64,000 nucleotides of DNA from Sphingomonas jaspsi DSM 18422 (GCF_000585415.1 NZ_KK073876.1:1051810-1115809); one strand, 5' to 3'; shown: positions 19,751-29,536, counted from the stretch's first letter. Made by a program: numbers and translations. The notes: generated by a model from the letters alone, not told the origin.

Positions 19751-20644
19751 TCACTCGCTCCAATCCAATCCGATATCCTCGTAGAGCCCCTTATCCTCGG
19801 CCCAGCGCGGGTTGACCTTGACGTGGAGGTAGAGGTGGACCTTGCGGCCGAGATGTTCGCTGATCGCTTCGCGCGCGGCGCTGCCGATGGCCTTGAGACG
19901 TGAGCCGCCCTTGCCGACGACGATCGCTTTCTGGCTGTCGCGTTCGACCACGATCTGCTGGTTGATCACGGCCGATCCGTTGGGCTGGTCCTCCCATTTT
20001 TCGGTGACCACCGCGGCGGCATACGGCAGTTCCTTGTGGAGCTGCAGGTAGAGCTGCTCGCGCGTCAGTTCGGCCGCGACCATGCGGTCGGTGGCGTCGG
20101 TCAGCTGGTCTTCGGGGTAGTGCCACGGACCGTCGGGCATGGCGGCGGCGAGATGCGCCTTGAGGTCCGCAACACCGTCGCCTGACGACGCCGAGATCAT
20201 GAAAATCTGTTCGGGGCTCAGCCGTTCCGCCAGCTTGGCGGCGAGGACGAGCAGATCGTCCTTCTTGGCGATGTCGACCTTGTTGAGCACCAGGATCTTG
20301 GGCTCGCTCCGCGCCTCGACGCCTTCGATCACTTGCTCGACCTTGTTGCTGATCTTGGCCGCGGCGTCGATCACCAGTACCACGCGGTCGGCGTCGTCGG
20401 CGCCTTCCCAAGCCGCCTTGACCATCGCCCGGTCAAGCCGGCGCGAGGGGTTGAAGATGCCCGGCGTGTCGACCAGCAGCATCTGCGCTTCACCTTCCAG
20501 CGCGATGCCCATCAGGCGGGCGCGGGTGGTTTGCGCCTTTGGGCTGACGATGGCGACCTTCTGGCCGACCAGCGCGTTGACGAGGGTGGACTTGCCCGCA
20601 TTGGGCGCGCCCAGCACGGCGACGACGCCGCAACGAGTGCTCAC
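19751..20644 (-). CDS. era: GTPase Era
   Basis: 297 residues. G1 GAPNAGKST, switch region TTRARLMGI, G3 DTPG, G4 NKVD, then a C-terminal KH domain (KAIVVGKGGSRLKAIGSAAR) and KVHLYLHVKVNPRW. Era binds the 16S 3' end, including the anti-Shine-Dalgarno region, during 30S assembly. The GTG start overlaps the rnc stop (GTGA). Last gene of a lepB-rnc-era operon, the conserved proteobacterial order. Confidence 0.98.
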   Translation of the reverse strand: MSTRCGVVAVLGAPNAGKSTLVNALVGQKVAIVSPKAQTTRARLMGIALEGEAQMLLVDTPGIFNPSRRLDRAMVKAAWEGADDADRVVLVIDAAAKISNKVEQVIEGVEARSEPKILVLNKVDIAKKDDLLVLAAKLAERLSPEQIFMISASSGDGVADLKAHLAAAMPDGPWHYPEDQLTDATDRMVAAELTREQLYLQLHKELPYAAAVVTEKWEDQPNGSAVINQQIVVERDSQKAIVVGKGGSRLKAIGSAAREAISEHLGRKVHLYLHVKVNPRWAEDKGLYEDIGLDWSE

Positions 20645-21303
20645 TTCAATTTCTCCAGCAGCGCCGCGGCGGCGGCAGTTTCGGCTTCCTGTTTCGAAGA
20701 CCCCTCGGCCTCGGCTTCGCCATGGCGGCCCAACGCGACCTTTACCTTGAACCGCGGCGCATGATGCGGGCCGAAGCGGCTCACCATCTTATAGGCCGGG
20801 GTGCCGAGGTTCTTCGCGGCGGCATGTTCCTGCAGCGCCGATTTGGGGTGCTGGGGCGCCTTCTTTTGTTCGTCGAGGAAGGGCGCCCAATGCGTGCGGA
20901 TGAAGGCTTCGGCCGGGTCGATGCCGGCGTCGAGGTAAATTGCGCCCAGCAGCGCCTCGACCACGTCGCCGACGACATTGTCGCTAAGGTTCGCATGGTC
21001 CTCGCGCGCCTGGCGGCCAAGGCGAATGTGCGGCGGGATGCCCAGCGCGCGGCCGACCTCGGCGCAGGTCTCGCGTGCCACCAGCGCATTGTACCGGCGG
21101 CTCATCTTGCCTTCGGGCTCGCTCGGGAAACGCTCGTACAGCCAGCGTGCGACGATCAGGCCGAGCACGCGATCGCCGAGGAATTCGAGCCGTTCATAGG
21201 TGTCGCCGCCGTGGCTGCCATGGGTCATGGCGCGGACGAACAATTTGGCGTCGGTCGGCTGGCGGCCCAGCGCCTCGCCGACGAAGGAGGGAAGTTGCGT
21301 CAC
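20641..21303 (-). CDS. rnc: Ribonuclease III
   Basis: 220 residues. The signature ERLEFLGDRVL lies at 37-47 and the second acidic cluster in GDVVEALLGAIYLD. A double-stranded RNA-binding domain fills residues about 150-220 (PKSALQEHAA, GSSKQEAETAAAAALL). It processes rRNA precursors and structured mRNAs. GTG start overlaps the lepB stop (GTGA). Confidence 0.98.
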   Translation of the reverse strand: MTQLPSFVGEALGRQPTDAKLFVRAMTHGSHGGDTYERLEFLGDRVLGLIVARWLYERFPSEPEGKMSRRYNALVARETCAEVGRALGIPPHIRLGRQAREDHANLSDNVVGDVVEALLGAIYLDAGIDPAEAFIRTHWAPFLDEQKKAPQHPKSALQEHAAAKNLGTPAYKMVSRFGPHHAPRFKVKVALGRHGEAEAEGSSKQEAETAAAAALLEKLK

Positions 21304-22139
21304 CCGCGGAAACTCGTGCCGATGCGATCGGGGCGAAGCGCGGTGAACCAGCTTATCGGATTGAGCCAGTTGGCCGACCCGTCGGTCGACCAGAAAACGA
21401 ATTCGGCGCGTCCGACGACATTTTCGATCGGAACGAAGCCCATGCCGTACGGCGCGGCGAAGCGGCTATCTAGGCTGTCGTCGCGATTGTCGCCCATCAG
21501 GAAGACGTGTCCTTCGGGGACCGTCACCGGCCCGAAATTGTCGCCGTCGCCGCCGTCGATCTGGTCGTAGCTGACGTAGGACACGCCGTTGGGCAGCGTT
21601 TCTCTATAGGCCCGGTATCGGCAGGTCTGGCCTTCGCCAACGCTGCCGTCGATGACCGGGCCGTTCATGGTGATGCGGCGGCAGGGGGTGTTGGGTTCGA
21701 CGGTCGCCGCGACGTCTTCGACTTGGCTGCGCTCGACCGGCTTGCCGTTGATGCTGAGCACGCCGCCCACGACCGCGATGCTGTCGCCCGGCTGGCCGAT
21801 GACCCGCTTGACCACGTCGTTGCCCTGCGGCCCGACGAACACCACGATGTCGCCGGTCCGCGGCACGCTGGCGAAAATGCGGCCGGGGAAGGGCGGGATG
21901 CCGAAGGTCATCGACGCCTTGGAATAGCCATAGGGCCATTTCGACACGAACAGATAGTCGCCGATCTGCATCGTCGGCTGCATCGACCCCGACGGGATCG
22001 AGAAGGACGCGACGATGAAGCTGCGCAGGAACCACGCCGCGACCGCGAACAGCAGCAGCGAGCGCAGTGTGCTCGGTTTCTTTTCGACGGCGGTTTCGGG
22101 CGCGGACGCTGAAACTTCAGTAACTTGGGGCGTGGTCAT
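21300..22139 (-). CDS. lepB: Signal peptidase I
   Basis: 279 residues. One transmembrane segment (about 25-46) is followed by the catalytic serine box IPSGSMQPTM (Ser52) and the catalytic lysine in VKRVIGQPGD. GDNRDDSLDSR is box E. It cleaves signal peptides of exported proteins, several of which are encoded here. The ATG at 22139 is preferred over an upstream TTG. First gene of lepB-rnc-era. Confidence 0.97.
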   Translation of the reverse strand: MTTPQVTEVSASAPETAVEKKPSTLRSLLLFAVAAWFLRSFIVASFSIPSGSMQPTMQIGDYLFVSKWPYGYSKASMTFGIPPFPGRIFASVPRTGDIVVFVGPQGNDVVKRVIGQPGDSIAVVGGVLSINGKPVERSQVEDVAATVEPNTPCRRITMNGPVIDGSVGEGQTCRYRAYRETLPNGVSYVSYDQIDGGDGDNFGPVTVPEGHVFLMGDNRDDSLDSRFAAPYGMGFVPIENVVGRAEFVFWSTDGSANWLNPISWFTALRPDRIGTSFRG

Positions 22140-22218
22140 GGTCCGGCGCTTCAACGCGTTCGGCGCGCGAAGGTCAAGCGGGGATGGAAAAGCGGCGCTC
22201 CGCCACTATGTCTGGCGC

Positions 22219-23730
22219 ATGGCGAATCCCGACCGCAGCGCCGCATGGGCGGCCATCGCAGCGCAGCCGCGCGTTCCTCTCCTCCAATCGTTCGAACAGG
22301 ATAGCGAAAGGGTGGCCCGCTTCTCCCGCTATGTCGCCACCATCCATTTTGACTGGTCGAAGACCTACCTGACGCCAGGCCTCGTCGAGGCATTCGATGC
22401 GCTGGCCGAAGCGGCGGACTATCGCGGCAAGCGCGCCGCGCTGTTCGCGGGCGACATCGTCAATCCGACCGAACAGCGCCCGGCGACCCACGTCGCAGAG
22501 CGCGGCGAGGGTAATCCCGAAGATAATGCGCTGGCACTTGCCAGGCACAAGCGGATGCGCAGCCTGATCGATGCGATCGAGGGCGGGGCGTTCGGCGACA
22601 TCGAATCGATCCTGCACATCGGCATCGGCGGGTCGGCGCTGGGGCCGGACCTGATCATCGACGCGCTGGGCCGCGACGCCGACCGCTATGATGTACGCGT
22701 GCTGTCGAACATCGACGGCGAGGCGTTCGACCAGGCGACCTGGGGCCTCGACCCGGCCTCGACGCTGGTCGTCGGGGTCAGCAAGACCTTCACCACCACC
22801 GAAACGCTGACCAACATGGCCGCGGCGATCGAATGGCTCAGCGAGGCCGGGGTGGCCGATCCCTACGGCCACCTGATCGCGGTCACCGCCGCGCCCGACA
22901 AGGCCGTCGAATATGGCATCGACGAAAGCCGTGTCCTGCCCTTCGGCGAAGGCGTCGGCGGGCGCTATTCGCTATGGTCGTCGGTCGGCTTTTCGATCGC
23001 CATGGCCTTGGGCTGGGGTGCGTTCGAAGAATTGCTCGAAGGCGCGGCGGAAATGGACCGCCATGTGAAGCTTAACGACGGCGCGGCCAACATCGCGCTG
23101 CTCGCGGCCTATGCCGACCTCACCGAAACCCAGCTTCGCGGCGCGCAGAGCCGGGCCCTTTTCGCCTATGACGAACGACTGCGGCTGCTGCCCGATTACC
23201 TGCAGCAGTTGGAGATGGAATCGAACGGCAAGTCGGTCACCGCCGACGGCCAGCCGCTCGGCCGCCCGAGCGCGCCCGTCACCTGGGGCGGGGTTGGGAC
23301 CGATGCCCAACATGCCGTGTTCCAGCTGCTCCACCAGGGCACGACCGCCATCCCAGTCGAATTCGTTGCGGTCATTGAAAATGAAGACAGCATGGACGCG
23401 CGCCATCATCACCTTCTGCTCGGCAATGCCTTCGCGCAGGGCGCCGCGCTGATGGCCGGTCGCAAGCACGAAGACGGCGCGCGCGCATATCCCGGCGACC
23501 GTCCGTCGGCGACGGTACTGCTCGAACGCCTCGACCCGCGCAGCCTCGGCGCGCTGGTCGCCTTTTACGAGCATCGCACCTTCGCCAATGCGACGCTTCT
23601 GGGCATCAACCCGTTCGATCAGTTCGGGGTCGAGCTGGGCAAGGAAATGGCCAAAAAGCTCGACGATCCCGAAGGCCGGGCGGCGCTCGACCCCTCGACC
23701 CGCGACCTCATCGCGCGAGCTGGGCTTTGA
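22219..23730 (+). CDS. pgi: Glucose-6-phosphate isomerase
   Basis: 503 residues, slightly short for the family. Phosphosugar-binding SIS core with HIGIGGSALGPDLI, the signature VGGRYSLWSSVGFSIA, and the C-terminal signature GINPFDQFGVELGK. It interconverts glucose-6-P and fructose-6-P and so feeds GlmS. The ATG at 22219 is where homology begins; the frame is open further upstream, antisense to lepB. Its TGA overlaps a TTG start of the next gene (TTGA). Confidence 0.97.
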   Translation: MANPDRSAAWAAIAAQPRVPLLQSFEQDSERVARFSRYVATIHFDWSKTYLTPGLVEAFDALAEAADYRGKRAALFAGDIVNPTEQRPATHVAERGEGNPEDNALALARHKRMRSLIDAIEGGAFGDIESILHIGIGGSALGPDLIIDALGRDADRYDVRVLSNIDGEAFDQATWGLDPASTLVVGVSKTFTTTETLTNMAAAIEWLSEAGVADPYGHLIAVTAAPDKAVEYGIDESRVLPFGEGVGGRYSLWSSVGFSIAMALGWGAFEELLEGAAEMDRHVKLNDGAANIALLAAYADLTETQLRGAQSRALFAYDERLRLLPDYLQQLEMESNGKSVTADGQPLGRPSAPVTWGGVGTDAQHAVFQLLHQGTTAIPVEFVAVIENEDSMDARHHHLLLGNAFAQGAALMAGRKHEDGARAYPGDRPSATVLLERLDPRSLGALVAFYEHRTFANATLLGINPFDQFGVELGKEMAKKLDDPEGRAALDPSTRDLIARAGL

Positions 23731-24563
23731 GGGCCATCGCGCTCCTGGCCTCCATCGCGGCCACGCCTGCCGCGGCGGTGCCGTTCGACCTGACCAACGA
23801 CCGAATGTACATCCCGGTCGAGGTCAATGGTCATGCCACCACCGCGCTGCTCGACAGCGGGGCCGAAGCGACCATCCTCGACCCGGCGACGTCGAAGGCG
23901 GCGGGACTGGGTGAGGGCGAAGCGGTCGAGCTCAAAGGATCGGGCGGAACGCAGGTTGCGCATTTCCTGAGCGGCGTCACCGTCAGCGCTCTAGGGGTGG
24001 AGCTCAAGGATCGCGAGATGGTCGTGTCTGACCTTGGAGATGTGTCGAAGCGTCTCGCTGGCCGCCCCATCCCGATGATATTGGGACGCGAGATGTTCGA
24101 CGCTGCGCGCATCCGGATCGACTATGCGGGCCGCGACGTGACCGCTCTTCCCGCCGATGCCGTGCCTGAGGGCAACCGCTTCGCATTGACCACCGCCCAT
24201 GGGATCGAAGCCTTTCCGCTGACGCTGCAGGGCCGCACCGTGATGGTCGAGGTCGATACCGGCAACGGCAGCGGACCCATGATCTCGCGCACGCTCGCGG
24301 ATGCGCTGAAGCTAAAACCGATTGGAAAGAAATCGGGCGGCGGGCTCGGTGGCCAGATTGAACGGCAGTTGGTCGAGTTGCCGCCCTTTACATTGGCCGG
24401 GCGCGAATATCGTAACCTGGTCGCGGCGGTCGACGAACTGCCCAACGCCGCCGAGCTCAATTTCGGTACCTCGATCCTCAAGGATTTCATCGTCACGGCC
24501 GATTTTGCGGGCCATGCGCTCTATCTCGCGCCCGCGCCGCATCGGAACCATGACCATAAGTGA
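23727..24563 (+). CDS. Exported aspartic protease with duplicated retropepsin-like domain
   Basis: 278 residues starting at a TTG that overlaps the pgi stop (TTGA). Signal peptide MRAIALLASIAATPAAA. Two retropepsin-like halves: ALLDSGAEATIL with Asp43 and VEVDTGNGSG with Asp177. In viral proteases two identical chains each give one Asp; here both seem to be in one chain, as in pepsin. The first motif (DSG) and following ILGREMFD are clear; the second half is more diverged. Periplasmic substrate unknown. Confidence 0.75.
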   Translation: MRAIALLASIAATPAAAVPFDLTNDRMYIPVEVNGHATTALLDSGAEATILDPATSKAAGLGEGEAVELKGSGGTQVAHFLSGVTVSALGVELKDREMVVSDLGDVSKRLAGRPIPMILGREMFDAARIRIDYAGRDVTALPADAVPEGNRFALTTAHGIEAFPLTLQGRTVMVEVDTGNGSGPMISRTLADALKLKPIGKKSGGGLGGQIERQLVELPPFTLAGREYRNLVAAVDELPNAAELNFGTSILKDFIVTADFAGHALYLAPAPHRNHDHK

Positions 24564-24615
24564 TTGGCGCCCGGCCCGCTGATCGGGTCAAAAGGGGACG
24601 CAACGGAGATGCATG

Positions 24616-25953
24616 ATGGACTATGACCTGTTCGTGATCGGCGCCGGTTCGGGCGGGGTGCGCGCGTCGCGCATCGCGGCCAGCCATGGCGCCAAGGTGG
24701 CGGTGGCCGAGGAATATCGCGTCGGCGGCACCTGCGTCATCCGCGGCTGCGTGCCCAAGAAGCTGCTGATCTACGGCGCGCATTTCGCCGAGGACCTCGA
24801 CGATGCCGCCATGTTCGGATGGGACGTGCCCGAAAAGCGATTCGACTGGGCGGTGCTGCGCGACAATGTCGCGGCCGAGGTCAATCGGCTGGAAGGCCTC
24901 TACGGACAGACGCTTGGCAACCACAAGGTCGAGATTTTCCACGAGCGCGCGACGCTGGTCGGCCCCAATGAGGTGAAGTTGGCGAGCGGCAAGACCGTCA
25001 CCGCGGACAAGATCCTGATCGCGACCGGCGCCCGGCCGTTCCTCCCCGACCTCCCGGGCATCGAACATGCCATCACGTCGAACGAGGTCTTCCTGCTGGA
25101 GGAATTGCCCAAGCGGGTCGTGATCGCGGGCGCGGGCTATATCGCCAACGAGTTCGCCGGCATCTTCAACGAATTCGGCAGTCAGGTGACGGTGGTCAAC
25201 CGCAGCGAAACGATCCTGCGCGGCTATGACGAGCAGATGCGCGATCGCCTGCTGCAGATTTCGATGGCCAAGGGTATCCAGTACCGCTTCAATTCGACGT
25301 TCGAGCGGATCGAAAAGCAGGACGACGGATCGCTGAAGCTGGTGATGAAGGGCTGCGACGACATCATCGCCGACGCGGTGATGTTCGCCACCGGCCGCGT
25401 ACCCAACGTCGAAGGGCTGGGCCTCGAGCATGCCGGGGTCGAACTCGGCGACAAGGGCCAGATCAAGGTCGACGAAAACAGCCGCACCAATGTCCCCAAT
25501 ATCTTTGCCGTGGGCGACGTCACCGACCGGGTCCAGCTGACCCCGGTCGCGATCCGCGAGGGCCATGCCTTTGCCGACAGCCAGTTCGGCGGCAATCCCT
25601 GGACGGTCGAATATGACGCCATCCCCAACGCCGTCTTCTCGCACCCGCCGATCGCGGGCGTCGGCCTCACCGAAGCGCAGGCCAGGAACAAGCTGGGGTC
25701 GGTCAAGACCTTCACCAGCGATTTCCGCGCCATGAAGAATGTCCTTGCCGGCCGCAACGAGCGCTCGCTCTACAAGCTGGTGGTGGACAGCAGCACCGAC
25801 GAGGTGGTCGGCATCCACATGATCGGGCCCGACGCACCCGAAATCCTGCAGGCGGCAGCGATCGCGGTGAAGGCGCGGCTGAAGAAGGCCGATTTCGACC
25901 GCACCATGGCGCTTCACCCGACCATGTCGGAAGAGTTGGTGCTGATGCGCTGA
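24616..25953 (+). CDS. gor: Glutathione-disulfide reductase
   Basis: 445 residues. FAD-binding GAGSGGVRASRIAA, redox disulphide GGTCVIRGCVPKK, NAD(P)-binding GAGYIANEFAGIF and the C-terminal catalytic LHPTMSEE. It keeps glutathione reduced; gshB (36920-37885) supplies glutathione in the same window. ATG at 24616 has ACGGAG seven bases upstream and is chosen over ATG at 24613. Confidence 0.96.
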   Translation: MDYDLFVIGAGSGGVRASRIAASHGAKVAVAEEYRVGGTCVIRGCVPKKLLIYGAHFAEDLDDAAMFGWDVPEKRFDWAVLRDNVAAEVNRLEGLYGQTLGNHKVEIFHERATLVGPNEVKLASGKTVTADKILIATGARPFLPDLPGIEHAITSNEVFLLEELPKRVVIAGAGYIANEFAGIFNEFGSQVTVVNRSETILRGYDEQMRDRLLQISMAKGIQYRFNSTFERIEKQDDGSLKLVMKGCDDIIADAVMFATGRVPNVEGLGLEHAGVELGDKGQIKVDENSRTNVPNIFAVGDVTDRVQLTPVAIREGHAFADSQFGGNPWTVEYDAIPNAVFSHPPIAGVGLTEAQARNKLGSVKTFTSDFRAMKNVLAGRNERSLYKLVVDSSTDEVVGIHMIGPDAPEILQAAAIAVKARLKKADFDRTMALHPTMSEELVLMR

Positions 25954-25959
25954 CGCCCC

Positions 25960-25988
25960 TTTCGCCGAATCGTGCCGCTGGCTAGGAC
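25960..25988 (+). promoter_or_regulatory. Possible promoter of the PYROXD2-like gene
   Basis: TTTCGCC-N14-GCTAGGAC. The -10 matches GCTANAWC well, the -35 weakly. It lies 28 bases before the TTG start. Confidence 0.4.
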
Positions 25989-26016
25989 AGTCGGCGAGCA
26001 CGAAGGGGTTTAAGAT

Positions 26017-27609
26017 TTGCACGACGTCGTCATCATCGGGGCCGGCCACAACGGCCTCACCTGCGCCTATTATCTCGCCAAGAAGGGCCTGAAGGTCGTC
26101 ATCGTCGAAGCGGCCGACAAGGTCGGCGGCGCGGCGGTCACCGACGAATTCCACAAGGGCTACAAAAACAGCGCGGCGAGCTACACCGTCTCGCTGCTCA
26201 ATCCGACCGTCATCCGCGATATGGAATTGGAACGGCACGGGTTGAAGGTCGTGCTGCGCAAAATCGACAATTTCCTGCCCGGGCCGAAGCGCAGTTATTT
26301 GCTCGCCGGTCGCGGCGGCCTGACCCGCAGCGAAATCGCGCGGCATGTTCCCGCCGACGGTGCCGCCTACGACCGCTACAATGCAGAGCTTGAAACCGTC
26401 GTGCCGCTGATCCGCAAATGGCTGCTCCGCGCACCGCCGCAGTCGGGCAAGGGCCTGCGCGGACTGGGCGCGCTGGCCTCGCTTGGCAAGGACCTGATCG
26501 GCCTCAACAGCGACGAAGTCCGCACCGTCCATGAATTCGCAACCAAGAGCGCGGGCGACATCCTCGACCGTTTCTTCGAAGGCGATCTCACCAAGGCGTT
26601 GTTCGCGTTCGACGGCATCGTCGGCAACTTCGCCTCGCCCTACACGCCCGGCACCGCCTATGTCCTGCTGCACCATCTGTTCGGCGAAGCGGCGGGTGTT
26701 GCGGGGGCGTGGGGTCATGCCATCGGCGGGATGGGATCGATCACACAGGCCATGGCCAAGGCTTGCCGCGAAGCCGGCGTCGACATCGTGCTCAACTCCG
26801 CGGTCAGCGAAGTGATCGTCGAAAAGGGGCGCGCCGTCGGGATTGTTGCAGAGGGCAAGAGTTATCGCGCGCCAACCGTTGTGGCCGGCGTCAATCCGAA
26901 ATTGCTGTTCGATTACTTGGTGCCGAAGGGCGCGGTGACCCCGCAGGTCGAAACCCATTTCCACCATTGGGGCTGCGAAAGCGCGACCTTCCGCATGAAC
27001 GTTGCGCTCGACAAGCTGCCCAACTTCCCGGCTTACCCGGGCCGCGGCGATCATCTGACTGCCGGCATCATCATCGCGCCGTCGATGGCTTATATGGACC
27101 ATGCCTATGCCGATGCGGCGCTCAATGGCTGGACCAAGAAGCCGGTGGTCGAGATGTTGATCCCCTCGACGCTCGACCCGAGCCTCGCGCCCAAGGGCAA
27201 GCATGTCGCGTCGCTGTTCTGCCAGCATTTCCGCTACAAGCTGCCCGACGGTCGCTCGTGGGATGACGAGCGCGAAGCGGCGGCGGACGCGATCATCGCC
27301 ACGGTCGACGAACAGGCACCGGGTTTCGCCAAGTCGGTCGTCGCCCGGCAGATTCACTCGCCGCTCGACCTCGAACGGCGCTTCGGCCTGATCGGCGGCG
27401 ACATCTTCCATGGCAAGATGGGTAGCGACCAATTGTTCAGCGCGCGGCCGATGCTGGGCTATGCCGATTACCGCATGCCGCTGAAGGGGCTGTACCTCTG
27501 CGGATCGGGTTCGCATCCGGGCGGCGGGGTCACCGGCGCGCCGGGGCACAACGCGGCCCACGCCATTCTCTCCGACCTCAAGGGCGGCTTCTTCCGCAAG
27601 TCGGCATGA
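26017..27609 (+). CDS. FAD-dependent oxidoreductase, PYROXD2/phytoene-desaturase-like
   Basis: 530 residues from a TTG start. Dinucleotide-binding GAGHNGLTCAYYLAKKGLKV and the C-terminal FAD motif LYLCGSGSHPGGGVTGAPGHNAA match the phytoene-desaturase superfamily, closest in character to the PYROXD2 branch rather than to true carotenoid desaturases. Substrate unknown. It overlaps the CoA-transferase by four bases (ATGA), suggesting a two-step route that makes and oxidises a CoA ester, which is inference only. Confidence 0.85.
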   Translation: MHDVVIIGAGHNGLTCAYYLAKKGLKVVIVEAADKVGGAAVTDEFHKGYKNSAASYTVSLLNPTVIRDMELERHGLKVVLRKIDNFLPGPKRSYLLAGRGGLTRSEIARHVPADGAAYDRYNAELETVVPLIRKWLLRAPPQSGKGLRGLGALASLGKDLIGLNSDEVRTVHEFATKSAGDILDRFFEGDLTKALFAFDGIVGNFASPYTPGTAYVLLHHLFGEAAGVAGAWGHAIGGMGSITQAMAKACREAGVDIVLNSAVSEVIVEKGRAVGIVAEGKSYRAPTVVAGVNPKLLFDYLVPKGAVTPQVETHFHHWGCESATFRMNVALDKLPNFPAYPGRGDHLTAGIIIAPSMAYMDHAYADAALNGWTKKPVVEMLIPSTLDPSLAPKGKHVASLFCQHFRYKLPDGRSWDDEREAAADAIIATVDEQAPGFAKSVVARQIHSPLDLERRFGLIGGDIFHGKMGSDQLFSARPMLGYADYRMPLKGLYLCGSGSHPGGGVTGAPGHNAAHAILSDLKGGFFRKSA

Positions 27610-28814
27610 CCAAGCCGCTCGCAGGCATCCGTGTCCTCGACCTCAGCCGCGTGCTGGCGGGTCCTTGGGCAACGCAACTGCTCGCCGACCTGGGCGCCGA
27701 GGTGATCAAGGTCGAAAAGCCCGGGGTAGGGGACGACACCCGCCATTGGGGTCCGCCGTGGCACGAGCATGATGGGGAAAAGGTCGCGGCCTATTTCCTC
27801 GCCGCCAACCGCGGCAAGCGCTCGGTCGCCATCGATTTCGGGACGGAGGAAGGCGCGGCGTTGGTCCGGAAAATGGCAGCCGATGCCGACGTCGTGGTGG
27901 AGAATTTCAAGGTCGGTGGGCTCAAGAAGTTCGGCCTCGACGCGGAAAGCCTTCGCGCCGCGCATCCGCGCCTGATCTATGCATCGATTACCGGCTTCGG
28001 GCAGGACGGCCCTTATGCTCCGCGCGCGGGTTACGACTATATCATCCAGGGCATGGGCGGGCTGATGAGCCTCACCGGCCTGCCCGATGGCGAGCCGGGC
28101 GGCGGGCCGATGCGGGTCGGGGTCGCGGTCGCTGACCTGTTCACCGGCATGTACACCGCCAACGCCATCCTCGCCGCGCTGGTGCGCCGCGCGGAGACGG
28201 GCGAGGGCGCGACGATCGACATGGCGCTGTTCGATACGCAGCTGGCGATGCTCGCCAACCAGGCCTCGAACGCGCTGGTCAGCGGCAAGGACCCGGTGCG
28301 CCAGGGCGTCGGCCACCCCAACATCGTGCCTTACCAGCCCTTTCAAGCCGAGGATCAGCCGATCATCATTGCCGTCGGCAATGACAGCCAATTCGCCAAG
28401 TTGGCCAAGATCGTCGGCCGTCCGCACTGGGCCGAGGACGAACGCTATGCTACCAACGCCGCGCGCGTCGCGCATCGCGACGAACTGGTGCCCAAGATCG
28501 CCGCGATCATCGCCAGCGAACCGGCCAGCTTCTGGCTCGACCGGCTGGAGGAGGGCGGCATTCCCGCCGGGCCGATCAACACGATTTCGCAGGCGCTGGC
28601 CGACCCGCAGGCGGTTCACCGCGGTGCGAAGCTCAAGGCCGGCGGCGGCGCATTGGGCGATGTGCCGATGGTCGGCTGCCCGATCCGCCTCGACGGGAAG
28701 CGCATCGACGCGCCCTTGCCGCCGCCCGCACTGGGCGAACATGGCGACATCCTGTCGGAATGGATCGGCGGCGACGAACTCGACGCGCTGCGCGCCAAGG
28801 GGATCGTCGGCTAG
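27606..28814 (+). CDS. Family III CoA-transferase (CaiB/BaiF type)
   Basis: 402 residues. N-terminal LAGIRVLDLSRVLAGPWATQLLADLGAEVIK and the RSVAIDF and GYDYIIQGMGG stretches identify CaiB/BaiF; the Asp in GYDY is at the place of the catalytic aspartate. It moves CoA between two acids via an aspartyl-CoA thioester. The sequence resembles succinate-hydroxymethylglutarate CoA-transferase-like members, but the substrate cannot be fixed. It converges with the XpaC gene with a 4-base overlap. Confidence 0.88.
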   Translation: MTKPLAGIRVLDLSRVLAGPWATQLLADLGAEVIKVEKPGVGDDTRHWGPPWHEHDGEKVAAYFLAANRGKRSVAIDFGTEEGAALVRKMAADADVVVENFKVGGLKKFGLDAESLRAAHPRLIYASITGFGQDGPYAPRAGYDYIIQGMGGLMSLTGLPDGEPGGGPMRVGVAVADLFTGMYTANAILAALVRRAETGEGATIDMALFDTQLAMLANQASNALVSGKDPVRQGVGHPNIVPYQPFQAEDQPIIIAVGNDSQFAKLAKIVGRPHWAEDERYATNAARVAHRDELVPKIAAIIASEPASFWLDRLEEGGIPAGPINTISQALADPQAVHRGAKLKAGGGALGDVPMVGCPIRLDGKRIDAPLPPPALGEHGDILSEWIGGDELDALRAKGIVG

Positions 28815-29536
28815 CTGTCGATCGTCTGGTCGTTGTAGCGCGACTGGATAAACCGACCCTGCGTTTCGAACGCGAGCAGGTCCTGCTTGGCGAGGTTTTC
28901 GCCGATGTCGTCGAGCGCCTGTCGTCCGGCGGCGAGCGCTTCGACCAGCCGCTGGTCGACCGTCTTGCCTTCGCCGTCGGTTTCGCCGCGATAGGCCTGA
29001 GGCACGTTGAGATAGCGGTCGACGAGACCCGGTATGTGGCGGCTCATAAGCCTACGCGCGTCCTGCGCCGCCGGGTCGAGCGTGGGGACCCGCTCCAGCG
29101 TTTGCTTGAGCCCGCCGATCATGCTCGAAATCCGGTCCATTTCGGCCTGCGCGGGCTTGGGCAGCGCCTTACGCGCGCGGAAAACATAGCTGTCGAACTG
29201 GGCGACCATCTGGGCGTTCGACACATCTTCCTCGACCTGGGGCAAGGTTGCGGCAGGCTGGCTGCCGAACCCGATCAGCGCGGCGACGCCGATGGCAAGG
29301 CCGACCGCCGCGAGGAAGCCGAACATGCCGATCGGGACGATCAGCCCGATGATGATGGTGACGAGGCTGATGACGCCAACCGCCACCGCGATCCGCGCCA
29401 GCGCCTGGCCAAGACTGCGGTTGAGCCGCTGGCGCTCGCGCCGCGCGGCGTCGCGGGCGGCGCCGTCGCGGCTGTCGAGCTGGTTCGTAATCCGCTCGAA
29501 CCGTTCGAGGGTCTGGTTGACGCGGGGGTCGGTCAT
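28811..29536 (-). CDS. XpaC-like membrane protein
   Basis: 241 residues. A charged N-terminus, a hydrophobic stretch of about 45 residues (about 47-91, probably two membrane helices), then a helical cytoplasmic domain rich in Arg, Glu and Gln. Position directly behind a TelA gene and the C-terminal helical pattern fit the XpaC family (5-bromo-4-chloroindolyl phosphate hydrolysis protein), whose biochemical role is unclear despite the name. Starts 11 bases after telA stops. Confidence 0.65.
   Translation of the reverse strand: MTDPRVNQTLERFERITNQLDSRDGAARDAARRERQRLNRSLGQALARIAVAVGVISLVTIIIGLIVPIGMFGFLAAVGLAIGVAALIGFGSQPAATLPQVEEDVSNAQMVAQFDSYVFRARKALPKPAQAEMDRISSMIGGLKQTLERVPTLDPAAQDARRLMSRHIPGLVDRYLNVPQAYRGETDGEGKTVDQRLVEALAAGRQALDDIGENLAKQDLLAFETQGRFIQSRYNDQTIDS

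Noticed and set aside
24493..27561. 1022-codon open frame on the minus strand
   Set aside because: Antisense to glutathione reductase and the PYROXD2-like gene, both with clear motifs. The translation is Arg/His/Asp-rich without domains, the usual mirror of GC-rich coding DNA.
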